Source: an uncultured Clostridia bacterium
GTDB taxonomy: Bacteria > Bacillota > Clostridia > TANB77 > CAG-508
Direction of reading: 5' to 3'
Length of the DNA: 15,387 nt
Assembly: GCA_934168355.1 (NCBI GenBank)
Contig: CAKPNI010000026.1
Location: 1 to 15,387 of the forward strand
Shown here one piece after another: positions 1 to 7,400 of the stretch (position 1 is its first letter; the number at the start of each line of letters is the position of its first letter). Under the pieces are notes generated by a model. That model worked only from the letters and a program-made list of their open reading frames with translations. It did not search any database and had not been told where the DNA came from. The translations under genes were made by a program, and so were the position numbers.

Positions 1-41
1 ACAGAATTTTAATAATTTTTAAACAAAATTAATATAAGTTT

Positions 42-48
42 CATAATA
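42..48 (+). promoter_or_regulatory. Possible forespore-type -10 element (weak)
   Basis: CATAATA lies 33 bases before the SASP start and fits the CATNNTA form of sigma-G/sigma-F -10 elements, which is the expected control for a SASP gene. I see no convincing matching -35 in the AT-rich sequence before it, so the call rests mainly on the identity of the downstream gene. Confidence 0.25.
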
Positions 49-53
49 AAAAA

Positions 54-67
54 TGTTAATATTAACA
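54..67. repeat. Perfect 14-base palindrome before the SASP ribosome binding site
   Basis: TGTTAATATTAACA reads the same on both strands and ends on the first base of the AGGAGG ribosome binding site (67-72). It could be a dimeric regulator site or a chance product of AT-rich sequence. There is no loop, so a stable RNA hairpin is unlikely. Confidence 0.5.
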
Positions 68-80
68 GGAGGTGAAAAAA

Positions 81-290
81 ATGGCAAACTCAAACAACAG
101 TAACAAAAAATTAGTTCCAGAAGCTATGGATGCATTAGAAAAATTCAAATATGAAGTAGCAAGTGAAGTTGGAGTAACTTTAAAAGACGGTTACAATGGT
201 GATATCTCTTCAAGAGATGCCGGAAGAATCGGTGGAAACATGGTTAAAAAGATGATACAACAAGTAGAAAATAACATGGCTAACAAATAA
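81..290 (+). CDS. Alpha/beta-type small acid-soluble spore protein (SASP)
   Basis: This 69-residue protein belongs to the family that coats and protects DNA in the dormant endospore and is degraded at germination by the protease GPR. Seen directly: a short Asn/Ser/Lys N-terminus; the segment Y-E-V-A-S-E-V-G-V at residues 24-32, matching the GPR cleavage region (cut expected after Glu25); and the second conserved block, S-S-R-D-A-G-R-I-G-G-N-M-V-K at residues 43-56, matching the family DNA-binding motif. Length fits the family (about 60-75). The ATG at 81 is chosen because a perfect AGGAGG (67-72) sits eight bases before it; an in-frame GTG at 72 overlaps that site and is not credible. The gene appears monocistronic. 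It is the direct evidence that the host forms endospores. Confidence 0.95.
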   Translation: MANSNNSNKKLVPEAMDALEKFKYEVASEVGVTLKDGYNGDISSRDAGRIGGNMVKKMIQQVENNMANK

Positions 291-425
291 ATTTGAAATA
301 ATTTTTTAGATTTAATTGCTAGAAAAATTATTATGATACGATGTGTTTTTTAGCTAGAATTGGCAGAAGTATTATTCTTGGTTTTATAGTTCTATTTTGA
401 GTGGTTTTATCCAAAAAGTAGATAC

Positions 426-456
426 ATAAAGGCAGGAGTTGTGCTCCTGCCTTTAT
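426..456. terminator. Strong hairpin, probable terminator
   Basis: ATAAAGGCAGGAG (426-438) pairs perfectly over 13 bases with CTCCTGCCTTTAT (444-456) around a five-base loop TTGTG. Its GC-rich core stands out in this AT-rich intergenic region. The T-rich arm gives a terminator-like tail on the plus strand, though the U run is short (CTTTATATATTTTG). Confidence 0.75.
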
Positions 457-474
457 ATATTTTGAAGATATTTA

Positions 475-523
475 CAAATAATTTGCAAATAATTTGCAAA
501 TATGAGAAAAAATGACAAATTTG
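475..523. repeat. Phased CAAAT/ATTTG inverted repeats upstream of sipW1 promoter
   Basis: The 11-mer CAAATAATTTG occurs twice in tandem (475-485, 486-496) with a partial third copy (497-501); the junctions form TTTGCAAA palindromes. A related CAAATTTG follows at 516-523. Each unit is itself an inverted repeat, and the 11-base period is close to one DNA turn, so the sites face one side of the helix. The cluster ends about 35 bases before the -35 element at 558, a position typical of operators. Regulator unknown. Confidence 0.55.
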
Positions 524-557
524 CCAAAAATTTTTTGTAAAATTTAATAAAATTATA

Positions 558-585
558 TTGAAAAAAATCTAAAGATTGTTATAAT
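558..585 (+). promoter_or_regulatory. Sigma-A-type promoter for the sipW1 cassette
   Basis: TTGAAA (558-563), a 16-base spacer and a perfect TATAAT (580-585) lie 58 bases before the start codon. This is the best promoter match in the intergenic region. Confidence 0.7.
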
Positions 586-643
586 AGTACGAGAAACCAT
601 TTTTGTGAAAACAAAATAAATAATTTATATGAGGAAATAAATA

Positions 644-1252
644 ATGAAAATTATCGAAAAAGTAATAGTAGAAATACTGACATGCATATTGCTATTAGTA
701 ATATTTGTGAGTACTATAATCTTAACAGATTCACTTATACATAAGGATAAAATTCCTTCATTTTTTGGATGGAAACCATTTATAGTATTATCTGGTTCAA
801 TTGAAAATGAGATAAAAACCGGAGATATGGTATTTGTAAAGGAAACAAATCCAAATGACCTAAATGAAAATGACATAATGGCATTTAAAACAAATAATAA
901 TACAGCAATAATACATAAAATAGCAAAAAAGATAGTAACAAAAGATGGAGAAATACATTTTTTAACAAAGGATGAAAAAAATAATGTAGATAATCAAAAT
1001 TATGTACTAGAAAATCAAATAGAAGGAATATATAAATTTAGAATAGCCAAACTTGGAAAAATAGCAATAGAATTGCAAAAACCAGTATACATGGTAATTG
1101 CAATATCTATACCGCTTGTTTATCTAGCAATATTACAATACATAGAATTGAAAAATAAAGAAAAATTGAAGAAACAAAGAAAAGAAAGAACAAAACAAAT
1201 GGAAGAAGAACTAGAAAGACTAAGAAAAAAGAAAAAAAATCAAAAAGTTTAG
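644..1252 (+). CDS. sipW: Divergent SipW-like (ER-type) signal peptidase I
   Basis: This is a 202-residue membrane protease expected to cleave SipW-class signal peptides at the outer face of the membrane. It has an N-terminal membrane segment (about residues 7-28), a second near residues 147-166, and a very basic, helical cytoplasmic tail (170-202). The catalytic box reads S50-G51-S52-I53 instead of the usual SGSM. His91 (I-I-H-K-I) and Asp110/Asp116 follow; the His-Asp spacing (19) and Asp-Asp spacing (6) equal those of the second SipW homologue here, but the G of the usual TKGD is missing. The active residues therefore look kept while their surroundings have diverged. GAGGAAA (631-637) sets the start. 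It is followed 74 bases later by its probable substrate, which suggests a dedicated peptidase. Family assignment is firm; activity and specificity are inferred. Confidence 0.85.
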   Translation: MKIIEKVIVEILTCILLLVIFVSTIILTDSLIHKDKIPSFFGWKPFIVLSGSIENEIKTGDMVFVKETNPNDLNENDIMAFKTNNNTAIIHKIAKKIVTKDGEIHFLTKDEKNNVDNQNYVLENQIEGIYKFRIAKLGKIAIELQKPVYMVIAISIPLVYLAILQYIELKNKEKLKKQRKERTKQMEEELERLRKKKKNQKV

Positions 1253-1326
1253 TAACGATATAATTCAGTAAGAATTATACGAACTAATAAAAAATATTCA
1301 TAAGATGGAAAGGAGGGAATATACTG

Positions 1327-1965
1327 ATGAAAAAAATCAAATCTTACAGAATAGTTGGTATATTGGCATTAATTGCAATAATAGCTTTAATAGCAATCGC
1401 AAATACATATTCTAGATATACAACTTCAGCAGGAGGAACAGATTCTGCAAGAGTTGCTCATTGGAATGTAAATACAACAAATCATGTTAAAGATTTATTT
1501 GCATCATCCTATACAAAAGTTGCAGAAGGAACAGAACAAGAAGGGATAATTGCACCTGGAACATCAGGAAGTTTTTCATTTTCGATTGATGGAAGTGTTG
1601 AAACTGCATATACATTAAATGTAAGAGCTTCAGGAGAAGATAATGTAAATGGAGCAGTTGCAGGATATAATCCTATAAAATATTCTTTAACAGAACCAAA
1701 TACAGCTGAAGACAAAGCTAGTAATCCAACGGTAACAAAATCAAATTTAACATTTGAACAATTACTTGCAGCAATTAATGATATTGATAATGGTAATGAA
1801 CATCCAGCAGGTAAAATAGAATCAAAGGTTTATACAATTGGATGGTCTTGGGAAATAGATGGAAATGATGAAAAAGATACAGAATTAGGAAATCTAGTTT
1901 CTGCACCAGATTCAGACAAAAAAATAAGTTTATCTGTTAGTATAGCAGCAACACAAGCTAACTAA
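1327..1965 (+). CDS. TasA/camelysin-like SipW-dependent secreted protein
   Basis: This 212-residue exported protein resembles the TasA/CalY group, whose members form matrix fibres in Bacillus. Visible features are a basic start, a hydrophobic segment (10-25), the SipW-class motif N-T-Y-S-R-Y-T-T-S-A (26-35), then A-R-V-A-H-W-N-V (41-48), and I-I-A-P-G-T-S-G-S-F (74-83), the start of a beta-rich core. There are no cysteines and no sorting signal. The ribosome binding site AAGGAGG (1310-1316) is the strongest among the cassette genes, consistent with high output as expected of a structural subunit. It shares a transcript with the upstream peptidase and ends just before a hairpin terminator. A fibre role is inferred from the family; sequence similarity seen here is to motifs only. 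Confidence 0.8.
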   Translation: MKKIKSYRIVGILALIAIIALIAIANTYSRYTTSAGGTDSARVAHWNVNTTNHVKDLFASSYTKVAEGTEQEGIIAPGTSGSFSFSIDGSVETAYTLNVRASGEDNVNGAVAGYNPIKYSLTEPNTAEDKASNPTVTKSNLTFEQLLAAINDIDNGNEHPAGKIESKVYTIGWSWEIDGNDEKDTELGNLVSAPDSDKKISLSVSIAATQAN

Positions 1966-1971
1966 TTAGAG

Positions 1972-2016
1972 AAAATAAGCTCTATAATATAAAAATATAT
2001 AAATAGAGCTTATTTT
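1972..2016. terminator. Terminator of the first sipW cassette
   Basis: AAAATAAGCTCTAT (1972-1985) pairs perfectly with ATAGAGCTTATTTT (2003-2016) around a 17-base AT-only loop, followed by TTATA. The hairpin begins six bases after the preceding stop codon and separates the first cassette from the second. Confidence 0.8.
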
Positions 2017-2067
2017 TATAAATATATTGGAAAAAGTTTTTAAAAAATAAAAATTTTTTCGAATGTA

Positions 2068-2095
2068 TTTACTTGCGATTAATATGAAATATTAC
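2068..2095 (+). promoter_or_regulatory. Possible weak promoter for the second sipW cluster
   Basis: TTTACT (2068-2073), a 16-base spacer and TATTAC (2090-2095) each match four of six consensus positions. No better match lies between the terminator and 2145. Activator-dependent initiation or read-through from the first cassette is equally possible. Confidence 0.25.
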
Positions 2096-2144
2096 TCACA
2101 AATAAATGTAGATTGATATGAAAATAATTGAAAGAGGATTGAAA

Positions 2145-2750
2145 ATGAATAATCAAAAAAACAAAGGAATAAAAAGAATAAAAAAAATACTAAGTATAAG
2201 CATGTCAATAATATTGCTAATAGCAACAATATGTGTAATGTCACTTACTATTCAAAAATTTATTTTCAAAAAAGATGTTCCGGATATATTTGGTTTCAAA
2301 ATTTTGCAGGTAATGTCAGGGTCAATGTCAGGAGAATTTGAAACTGGAGATACAATACTAATAAAAAATGTCAAAAATGAAAGAAAACTAAAAGTGGGAG
2401 ATGTAGTAACTTTTAGAGTAGAAAAAAATACACTAGTAACACACAGAATTGTAGATATTACAAAGGTAGACAATAAATTAATGTATACTACAAAAGGTGA
2501 TGCAAATAATACAGAAGATAGTGACAAAATAAATATATCCGAAATAGAAGGAATTTATATAAAAAAAATAATAACTGTTGGAAAAATAATAAAATTTATG
2601 CAGAAACCTTATGGGATGATAATAACATTTACAATTCCGATACTTCTTATTATAGTAATAATAAATAAAGAAAAAATAAAAGAAGAAAAAAGAAACATTA
2701 GAAGAGAAAAAAGGTTGAAACATGAGATTGCAAAAACTAAAGAACAATAG
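2145..2750 (+). CDS. sipW: SipW-type (ER-like) signal peptidase I, canonical
   Basis: This 201-residue membrane signal peptidase uses the Ser-His-Asp mechanism of the archaeal/ER type. Catalytic regions are complete: S58-G59-S60-M61, T-G-D (67-69), G-D-V-V-T-F-R (85-91), V-T-H100-R-I, and T-K-G-D119-A-N-N with Asp125. The Ser60-His100-Asp119 spacing (40 and 19 residues) equals that known for Bacillus subtilis SipW (Ser47, His87, Asp106). One membrane span lies at about 15-36 and another at 155-173, with a basic tail. ATG 2145 is preferred over the in-frame ATG 2118 because GAGG (2134-2137) is correctly placed only for 2145. It heads a same-strand cluster of five more genes, four of them with SipW-class N-termini, so these are its likely substrates. 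Confidence 0.92.
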   Translation: MNNQKNKGIKRIKKILSISMSIILLIATICVMSLTIQKFIFKKDVPDIFGFKILQVMSGSMSGEFETGDTILIKNVKNERKLKVGDVVTFRVEKNTLVTHRIVDITKVDNKLMYTTKGDANNTEDSDKINISEIEGIYIKKIITVGKIIKFMQKPYGMIITFTIPILLIIVIINKEKIKEEKRNIRREKRLKHEIAKTKEQ

Positions 2751-2762
2751 GAGAAAATAAAA

Positions 2763-3359
2763 ATGAAAAAATATAAAATAAAAATATTAATTATAATAGT
2801 AATAATGTTAATACAATTAAGTTTATATTTTGTTGCTGGAACATATTCGAAATATAAAAGTGGGGCTGAATCTGAAACAAAGACTAAAATTGCCAAATGG
2901 ACCGTTAAGCTTGGAAATGTCGATTTAGCCAATGGAGAAAAAGATTTTTCATCAGAATTAGTTTTAGAAACAATCAATCCAGAAAAAGTAAAAGCTGGAA
3001 CTATTGCACCTAACACAACAGTGCAGGGAAGTTTTACGATAGATCCAAATGGTACGGAGGTTGCAATGAAATACAAAATAACATTAGGAAAAATAATTTA
3101 TAAAAATATATCAAGTCAAGAGGAAATAACAGAAAATATGCCAAATATTATTGTAAGTAATGTAACTTCAAATGTTGGAACATTAACCAAAAATGATGAT
3201 AGTTCTTATAATGGTACGATTGACTTGGCAGGTAGTCCAGTTGTAATTACAATTGTAGCAGAATGGATAGGAACGGATGATAAAATAGATACTTTAAATG
3301 GATATTCACCAGCGATTGTAACAATACCTGTAAATGTTACGGTAGAACAGGATACATAG
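2763..3359 (+). CDS. TasA-like SipW-dependent exported protein
   Basis: This 198-residue secreted protein has a hydrophobic signal segment (about 7-24) and the SipW-class motif G-T-Y-S-K-Y-K-S-G-A (26-35). K-I-A-K-W-T-V follows (42-48), parallel to A-R-V-A-H-W-N-V of the first-cassette protein, then G-T-I-A-P-N-T-T-V-Q-G-S-F (79-91), the same beta-core entry as I-A-P-G-T-S-G-S-F. The remainder is beta-rich with no cysteine and no sorting motif. The ribosome binding site AGGAGA (2749-2754) overlaps the stop codon of the signal peptidase gene, so translation of the two is probably coupled. It is the closest relative, within the window, of the 1327-1965 protein. A fibre-subunit role is inferred from that resemblance and from position. 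Confidence 0.75.
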   Translation: MKKYKIKILIIIVIMLIQLSLYFVAGTYSKYKSGAESETKTKIAKWTVKLGNVDLANGEKDFSSELVLETINPEKVKAGTIAPNTTVQGSFTIDPNGTEVAMKYKITLGKIIYKNISSQEEITENMPNIIVSNVTSNVGTLTKNDDSSYNGTIDLAGSPVVITIVAEWIGTDDKIDTLNGYSPAIVTIPVNVTVEQDT

Positions 3360-3383
3360 AGAAGGATGAAGAAAGGAAAAAAT

Positions 3384-3917
3384 ATGAGAAAAAACAGTAA
3401 GAATAGATATAAAATGGTATTTTTATACTATGCTATTGCAATAATTTTATTGATAAATGGAATAACATATTCGCAATATAGAATGACTGCATCAGCAAAG
3501 GCAAAAATAAATACATCAAAATTTTCTTTTAAAATAACAGACGAATTATCAGATGTTACTTTTGACTTATCTAAAACAATAACGACAAATTTGTTTTCGA
3601 AAAACAAGATTGTTCCTGGAAGTTCCGGCGTGTTACAGTTGGAAATGGATTTTTCGGATATAGAAACTGCAACAAAATATGCAATATCATTAGATACATC
3701 GAACTCGCGAATTCCAGAAAATATGAAACTTTATATAGATGATTCCTATAACGTAGAATTCTCAAGTTACACAGGAATAACTGAACTTGGAGAAGAAAAA
3801 GTCACGAGAAATATATACTGGAAGTGGAAGTATACAACAATTGATGAAACAAATGACTGGATGAAACAAAATATAAAAATTGCTTTAAACATCTTGGCAG
3901 AACAAAGGGTGAATTAA
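3384..3917 (+). CDS. SipW-class exported protein, TasA-like and divergent
   Basis: This 177-residue protein has a hydrophobic signal (about 11-26), the motif I-T-Y-S-Q-Y-R-M-T-A (27-36), and A-K-A-K-I-N-T-S-K-F (38-47) where the relatives carry ARVAxW. K-I-V-P-G-S-S-G-V-L-Q-L (75-86) matches the I-A-P-G-T-S-G-S-F block of the TasA-like proteins. A tryptophan-containing segment (Y-W-K-W-K-Y) lies near residue 150. No cysteine. ATG 3384 is chosen because AAAGGA (3372-3377) fits it; the in-frame ATG 3366 has its purines directly adjacent to the start codon. It lies 24 bases after the preceding gene and 20 before the next. Probably a minor fibre component or accessory subunit, but that is inference. 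Confidence 0.7.
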   Translation: MRKNSKNRYKMVFLYYAIAIILLINGITYSQYRMTASAKAKINTSKFSFKITDELSDVTFDLSKTITTNLFSKNKIVPGSSGVLQLEMDFSDIETATKYAISLDTSNSRIPENMKLYIDDSYNVEFSSYTGITELGEEKVTRNIYWKWKYTTIDETNDWMKQNIKIALNILAEQRVN

Positions 3918-3937
3918 AAAGTAGAAAGGAAATATAG

Positions 3938-4447
3938 ATGAAAAAAATATTACATAAAAAAATATATATAATAATATTTTTAACATTGATAGTTGCAGTT
4001 ATTTTTGCCAATATTGCATATGCGTCTTATGTAAATAAAATATCTGCAAAATATGAAACTTTATCAGGTGAAATGATATGCAATATTGATGTTGACAAAA
4101 ATGATTCATATAAAGTAAATGGTATACCTTATGTAATAGTTACAGTAAAAAATTATGATAAAAATGATAATATAACAGCGGTAGCAGTAAATTACAGCTT
4201 GACAATAAAAAATAAAGAAGATTGTAATGGCACATATATCTGGCAAAAAGTGGATGAACAGGATGAAAATAAATTTGAAAGTGGGATAAGCGAATATGCT
4301 TCACAGGGAAGTACAGATATATATTCTTTTGGAAATGAAAAAAAGGAAGAAGATAAATTTAAAATATTTATAAAAACAGCATCAAAAGATTATGAAAACG
4401 TAAAATTTAATATAGAATTAAATTCAACTCAAAAAAATATGCAATAA
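3938..4447 (+). CDS. Small exported protein with SipW-like signal, function unknown
   Basis: This 169-residue protein has a lysine-rich start, a hydrophobic segment (10-28) and A-Y-A-S-Y-V-N-K-I-S-A (28-38), a looser form of the T-Y-S-x-Y motif of its neighbours. The A-Y-A part would also suit an ordinary signal peptidase. The mature part is polar and beta-rich (P-Y-V-I-V-T-V-K-N-Y-D near 64-74) with two cysteines (Cys48 and one near residue 95) and a charged Glu/Lys stretch near the C-terminus. I do not see the P-G-x-S-G-x-F block of the TasA-like proteins, so it may be a different fold. AGAAAGGAA before ATG 3938 is the ribosome binding site. Its position between the TasA-like genes and the giant protein suggests an accessory part of the same surface structure. 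Confidence 0.65.
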   Translation: MKKILHKKIYIIIFLTLIVAVIFANIAYASYVNKISAKYETLSGEMICNIDVDKNDSYKVNGIPYVIVTVKNYDKNDNITAVAVNYSLTIKNKEDCNGTYIWQKVDEQDENKFESGISEYASQGSTDIYSFGNEKKEEDKFKIFIKTASKDYENVKFNIELNSTQKNMQ

Positions 4448-4463
4448 GGTGAAAGGAGAAAAA

Positions 4464-7400
4464 ATGAGAAGAAAAAGCAAAATTAAATTTGTAGCTATTC
4501 TTATTATCCTGATAATTTCAATTGTTACTGTATCTTTGGCAAGATATGTTATATATAAATCTATAGAAATTAATTTTAATGCACCACCTGTAGATGCAGG
4601 GGAATTGGATTTTACTATAAAAAATACTGAAAATATATATAATGTTTCATCAGTTGATGACAAGGTCACAATATCAAGCAAAATAAATTTAAACAATAAA
4701 TATAATATAGACATAAGCGCATATTATGTATGGAAGGATTCAAGCGAAATACCAAATGAAGATGAATACAAGGAATTTAGCATAGAAAATAATGAAAAGG
4801 AATTTACAAGGGAAGAAAGTAAGGTTGGAATTTATTATTTGTGGGTAAAAATTAAATATACATCAGAAATTGGTGAACAAAAGGAAATAATAAAAACTTC
4901 TAAAATGATAAGTGTAATGTTAGGAGATATAAAAATTGTACTTGATGATGATTCTGAATATTTATCAGGAGATGTAGTTGCCAAAATTAATTATTTGGGT
5001 GAATACAAATATAATACAAAAGCAGGATATGGTAAAACAGAAGATGAAGCTATTGCAAATGCTACATCAGAAAATGCAAATGAGATTACAATAAAAGCAG
5101 AAGAGACAGATGCCATTTATTATATATATGCAGTTGCAGAAAATTCTGTAGGAACAAAAATTACAAATATATTCAAAATTGATAATATAGATAATATAAG
5201 ACCAACAATAAATGAAGTAACACCAAGCTTTGCCAGAGCAAGAATAAATATATCTGACAATAAATCAGGAATAAAAGAATATGATATAACAGAAGAAAAT
5301 ATTGAACCAAAAAATTATAAAAATATTGTAAATAAAGATACTAAAGAACTAGAAGTCTATGTTAATGATTTAAAACCAAATACAAAATATTATTTATGGG
5401 TAAAGGATAATGCTAAAAACGTGATTTCTAAGGAATTCAAAACCTTAAATTTAAGCTATGAAGCTAACCCAAGTTTAAATTCTTGGACAAGTGAAAAAAC
5501 AACAATAACATTTTGTGACATAGGTGATGCAAAAATTTTCTATCAACTTGGAGATGAAAACACATATACATACAACAAGCAATCAGGAATTGAAATTTAT
5601 GAAAATAAGACAGTAAATTATATTTTACAAGATGGAAATAGTCAAATAAAGGGAACAATAAATGTAAATAATATTGATAAAATAGCTCCATCAGTTGAGG
5701 TATCATCAGATTATAATAAATTAACAATTAAAGCAACAGATTCGGGTTCTGGAATAATAGGATATTTTATAACAGATACAGAAGTAAATGATATCACAAA
5801 AGTGGAATTCAAATCTGTGCCTAATATGCAAAGTTTAGATATCGGCGAAAACAAAGATTACTTAGGAAACGATTTAATATATAATAGAAAATATTATGTT
5901 TATGTAAAAGACAAAGTTGGAAATATATCAAGAGGAGAAGTTATTTCTAAAATTGATACTGAAAAACCTAAAATAGAAATAATAGATAAATCTACTACAA
6001 CAAATTCAATGACAATATCTGTAAAGGCAAGTGACGAATATTCAGGTTTAACGGGAATTTATAAATACTATATAGGAACAGAAGAAGGTGTATATAATGA
6101 AATACCTGTTGAAACACTAAATACGAAATATACATATATAGAACTAGAGCACAATAAAACATATTTTATAAAAGTAGAAGTTCAGGATATGGCTGGACAA
6201 ATAGGCAGTGTAGAAACATCAATGAAAACAAATGAATTACTTGTAAACAATGAAAATGCAGAAATCACATTTAATAATGCATATTGGAGCAAAAATAAAC
6301 AAAATATTACGGTAAAAACAACTACAAATTATAAAATGAAATATCAAATTGTAAAAGAAAATGGAAACTTAGAAATTGAAAATTCATATTGGAGTGAGCC
6401 TGTAAAAAGTGGGACTGTTGTATCAGGATTAGAAAATGGAGACACTTTATATGTAAAATTATATGATGGAACAAATGCGTCTACAAACTGGGCATCATAT
6501 AATGTAATGAACGAAATGCAAATTAATTATCCTAGTTTAACTGATGAGCAAGTAAGCAAAATGCAAATTTCAAATTTTAATATATTAACATATAATGTAA
6601 ATAAATCTGAAATTGAAGTTGCAAGCTCACATTATAACTCAAATGTAGTAACTTATAATTATTATATGAAAAATGTAAATAGAGATACTTATAATTTAGT
6701 AATGACTTCAAGTACATATGATGAAAAAGTTGTAATAAATCAACCACAAGAACATCAAATATATAGTACAATTTGTGTGCAACTTATTGGAGATGAAATT
6801 GGAACTCTAACAAGAAGTAAAAATAAAACAATTACTATAGCTGATGAATCAATTGATTCAAATGTTTTTGCGGATTTAAATAGAACCTATGTGGATTCTG
6901 AATTTTTTACGGCTATTGTTCCGGAAGGGTTTAAAGTATCGAATAAAACAGAAGAAAATGTTATATCTAAAGGTCTCGTACTTTCAGATAGAGATGACAA
7001 TGAGTTTGTCTGGGTACCTGTACAAAATCCAATATATAATGAAAAAAATGATACATTATCTGTTACAAAAAATTATACACCAATGGTAAGATACCAAAAG
7101 AATAGTACTTCATATTTTGAGAAAATATATTATTCATATAGTGGAACAACAGCAACTGGAAATATTAATGATACGAGTTATAGACTTGGGGGAGTAAATG
7201 ATAAAGAACCAGCAATACTAACATCTGCATCAAAAGATAAATATACTTGGAATGTAGAAAAGCCGTTTGGAACATCATATGATGTAGATAAATCTAAATA
7301 TAAAGACATTTTGGGATTTCAAGAACCTAGTGAATTTGGCAAATATTTAAACTCAGAGTACACGCAAATGATACATTCTGTGGATGCAAGTGGAGGATTT

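Larger units (their letters stand above)
291..643. other. Gene-free region between SASP and the first sipW cassette
   Basis: No credible coding sequence is visible on either strand in these 353 bases. They hold a possible weak stem (318-326 with 346-354, one G-U pair), a strong GC-containing hairpin (426-456), a cluster of CAAAT/ATTTG inverted repeats (475-523), and a promoter (558-585) for the next gene. The strong hairpin lies 136 bases past the SASP stop, so the SASP transcript either has a long 3' tail or 291-425 carries something not recognised here. Confidence 0.7.

Noticed and set aside
475..501. Tandem repeat as a possible CRISPR array
   Set aside because: Units are 11 bases, directly adjacent with no spacers, and there are no cas genes.
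526..2059. Shared AAAAATTTTTT upstream of both sipW genes (526-536 and 2049-2059)
   Set aside because: A-tract/T-tract runs like this are expected by chance in such AT-rich intergenic DNA and no longer flanking identity is visible.
2118..2144. Upstream ATG start for the second signal peptidase
   Set aside because: No ribosome binding site precedes 2118, while GAGG at 2134-2137 is ideally placed for ATG 2145.
2609..3076. Minus-strand open frame of 155 codons across two genes
   Set aside because: It spans the junction of two well-supported plus-strand genes, lacks a ribosome binding site and has low-complexity Phe/Ile composition.
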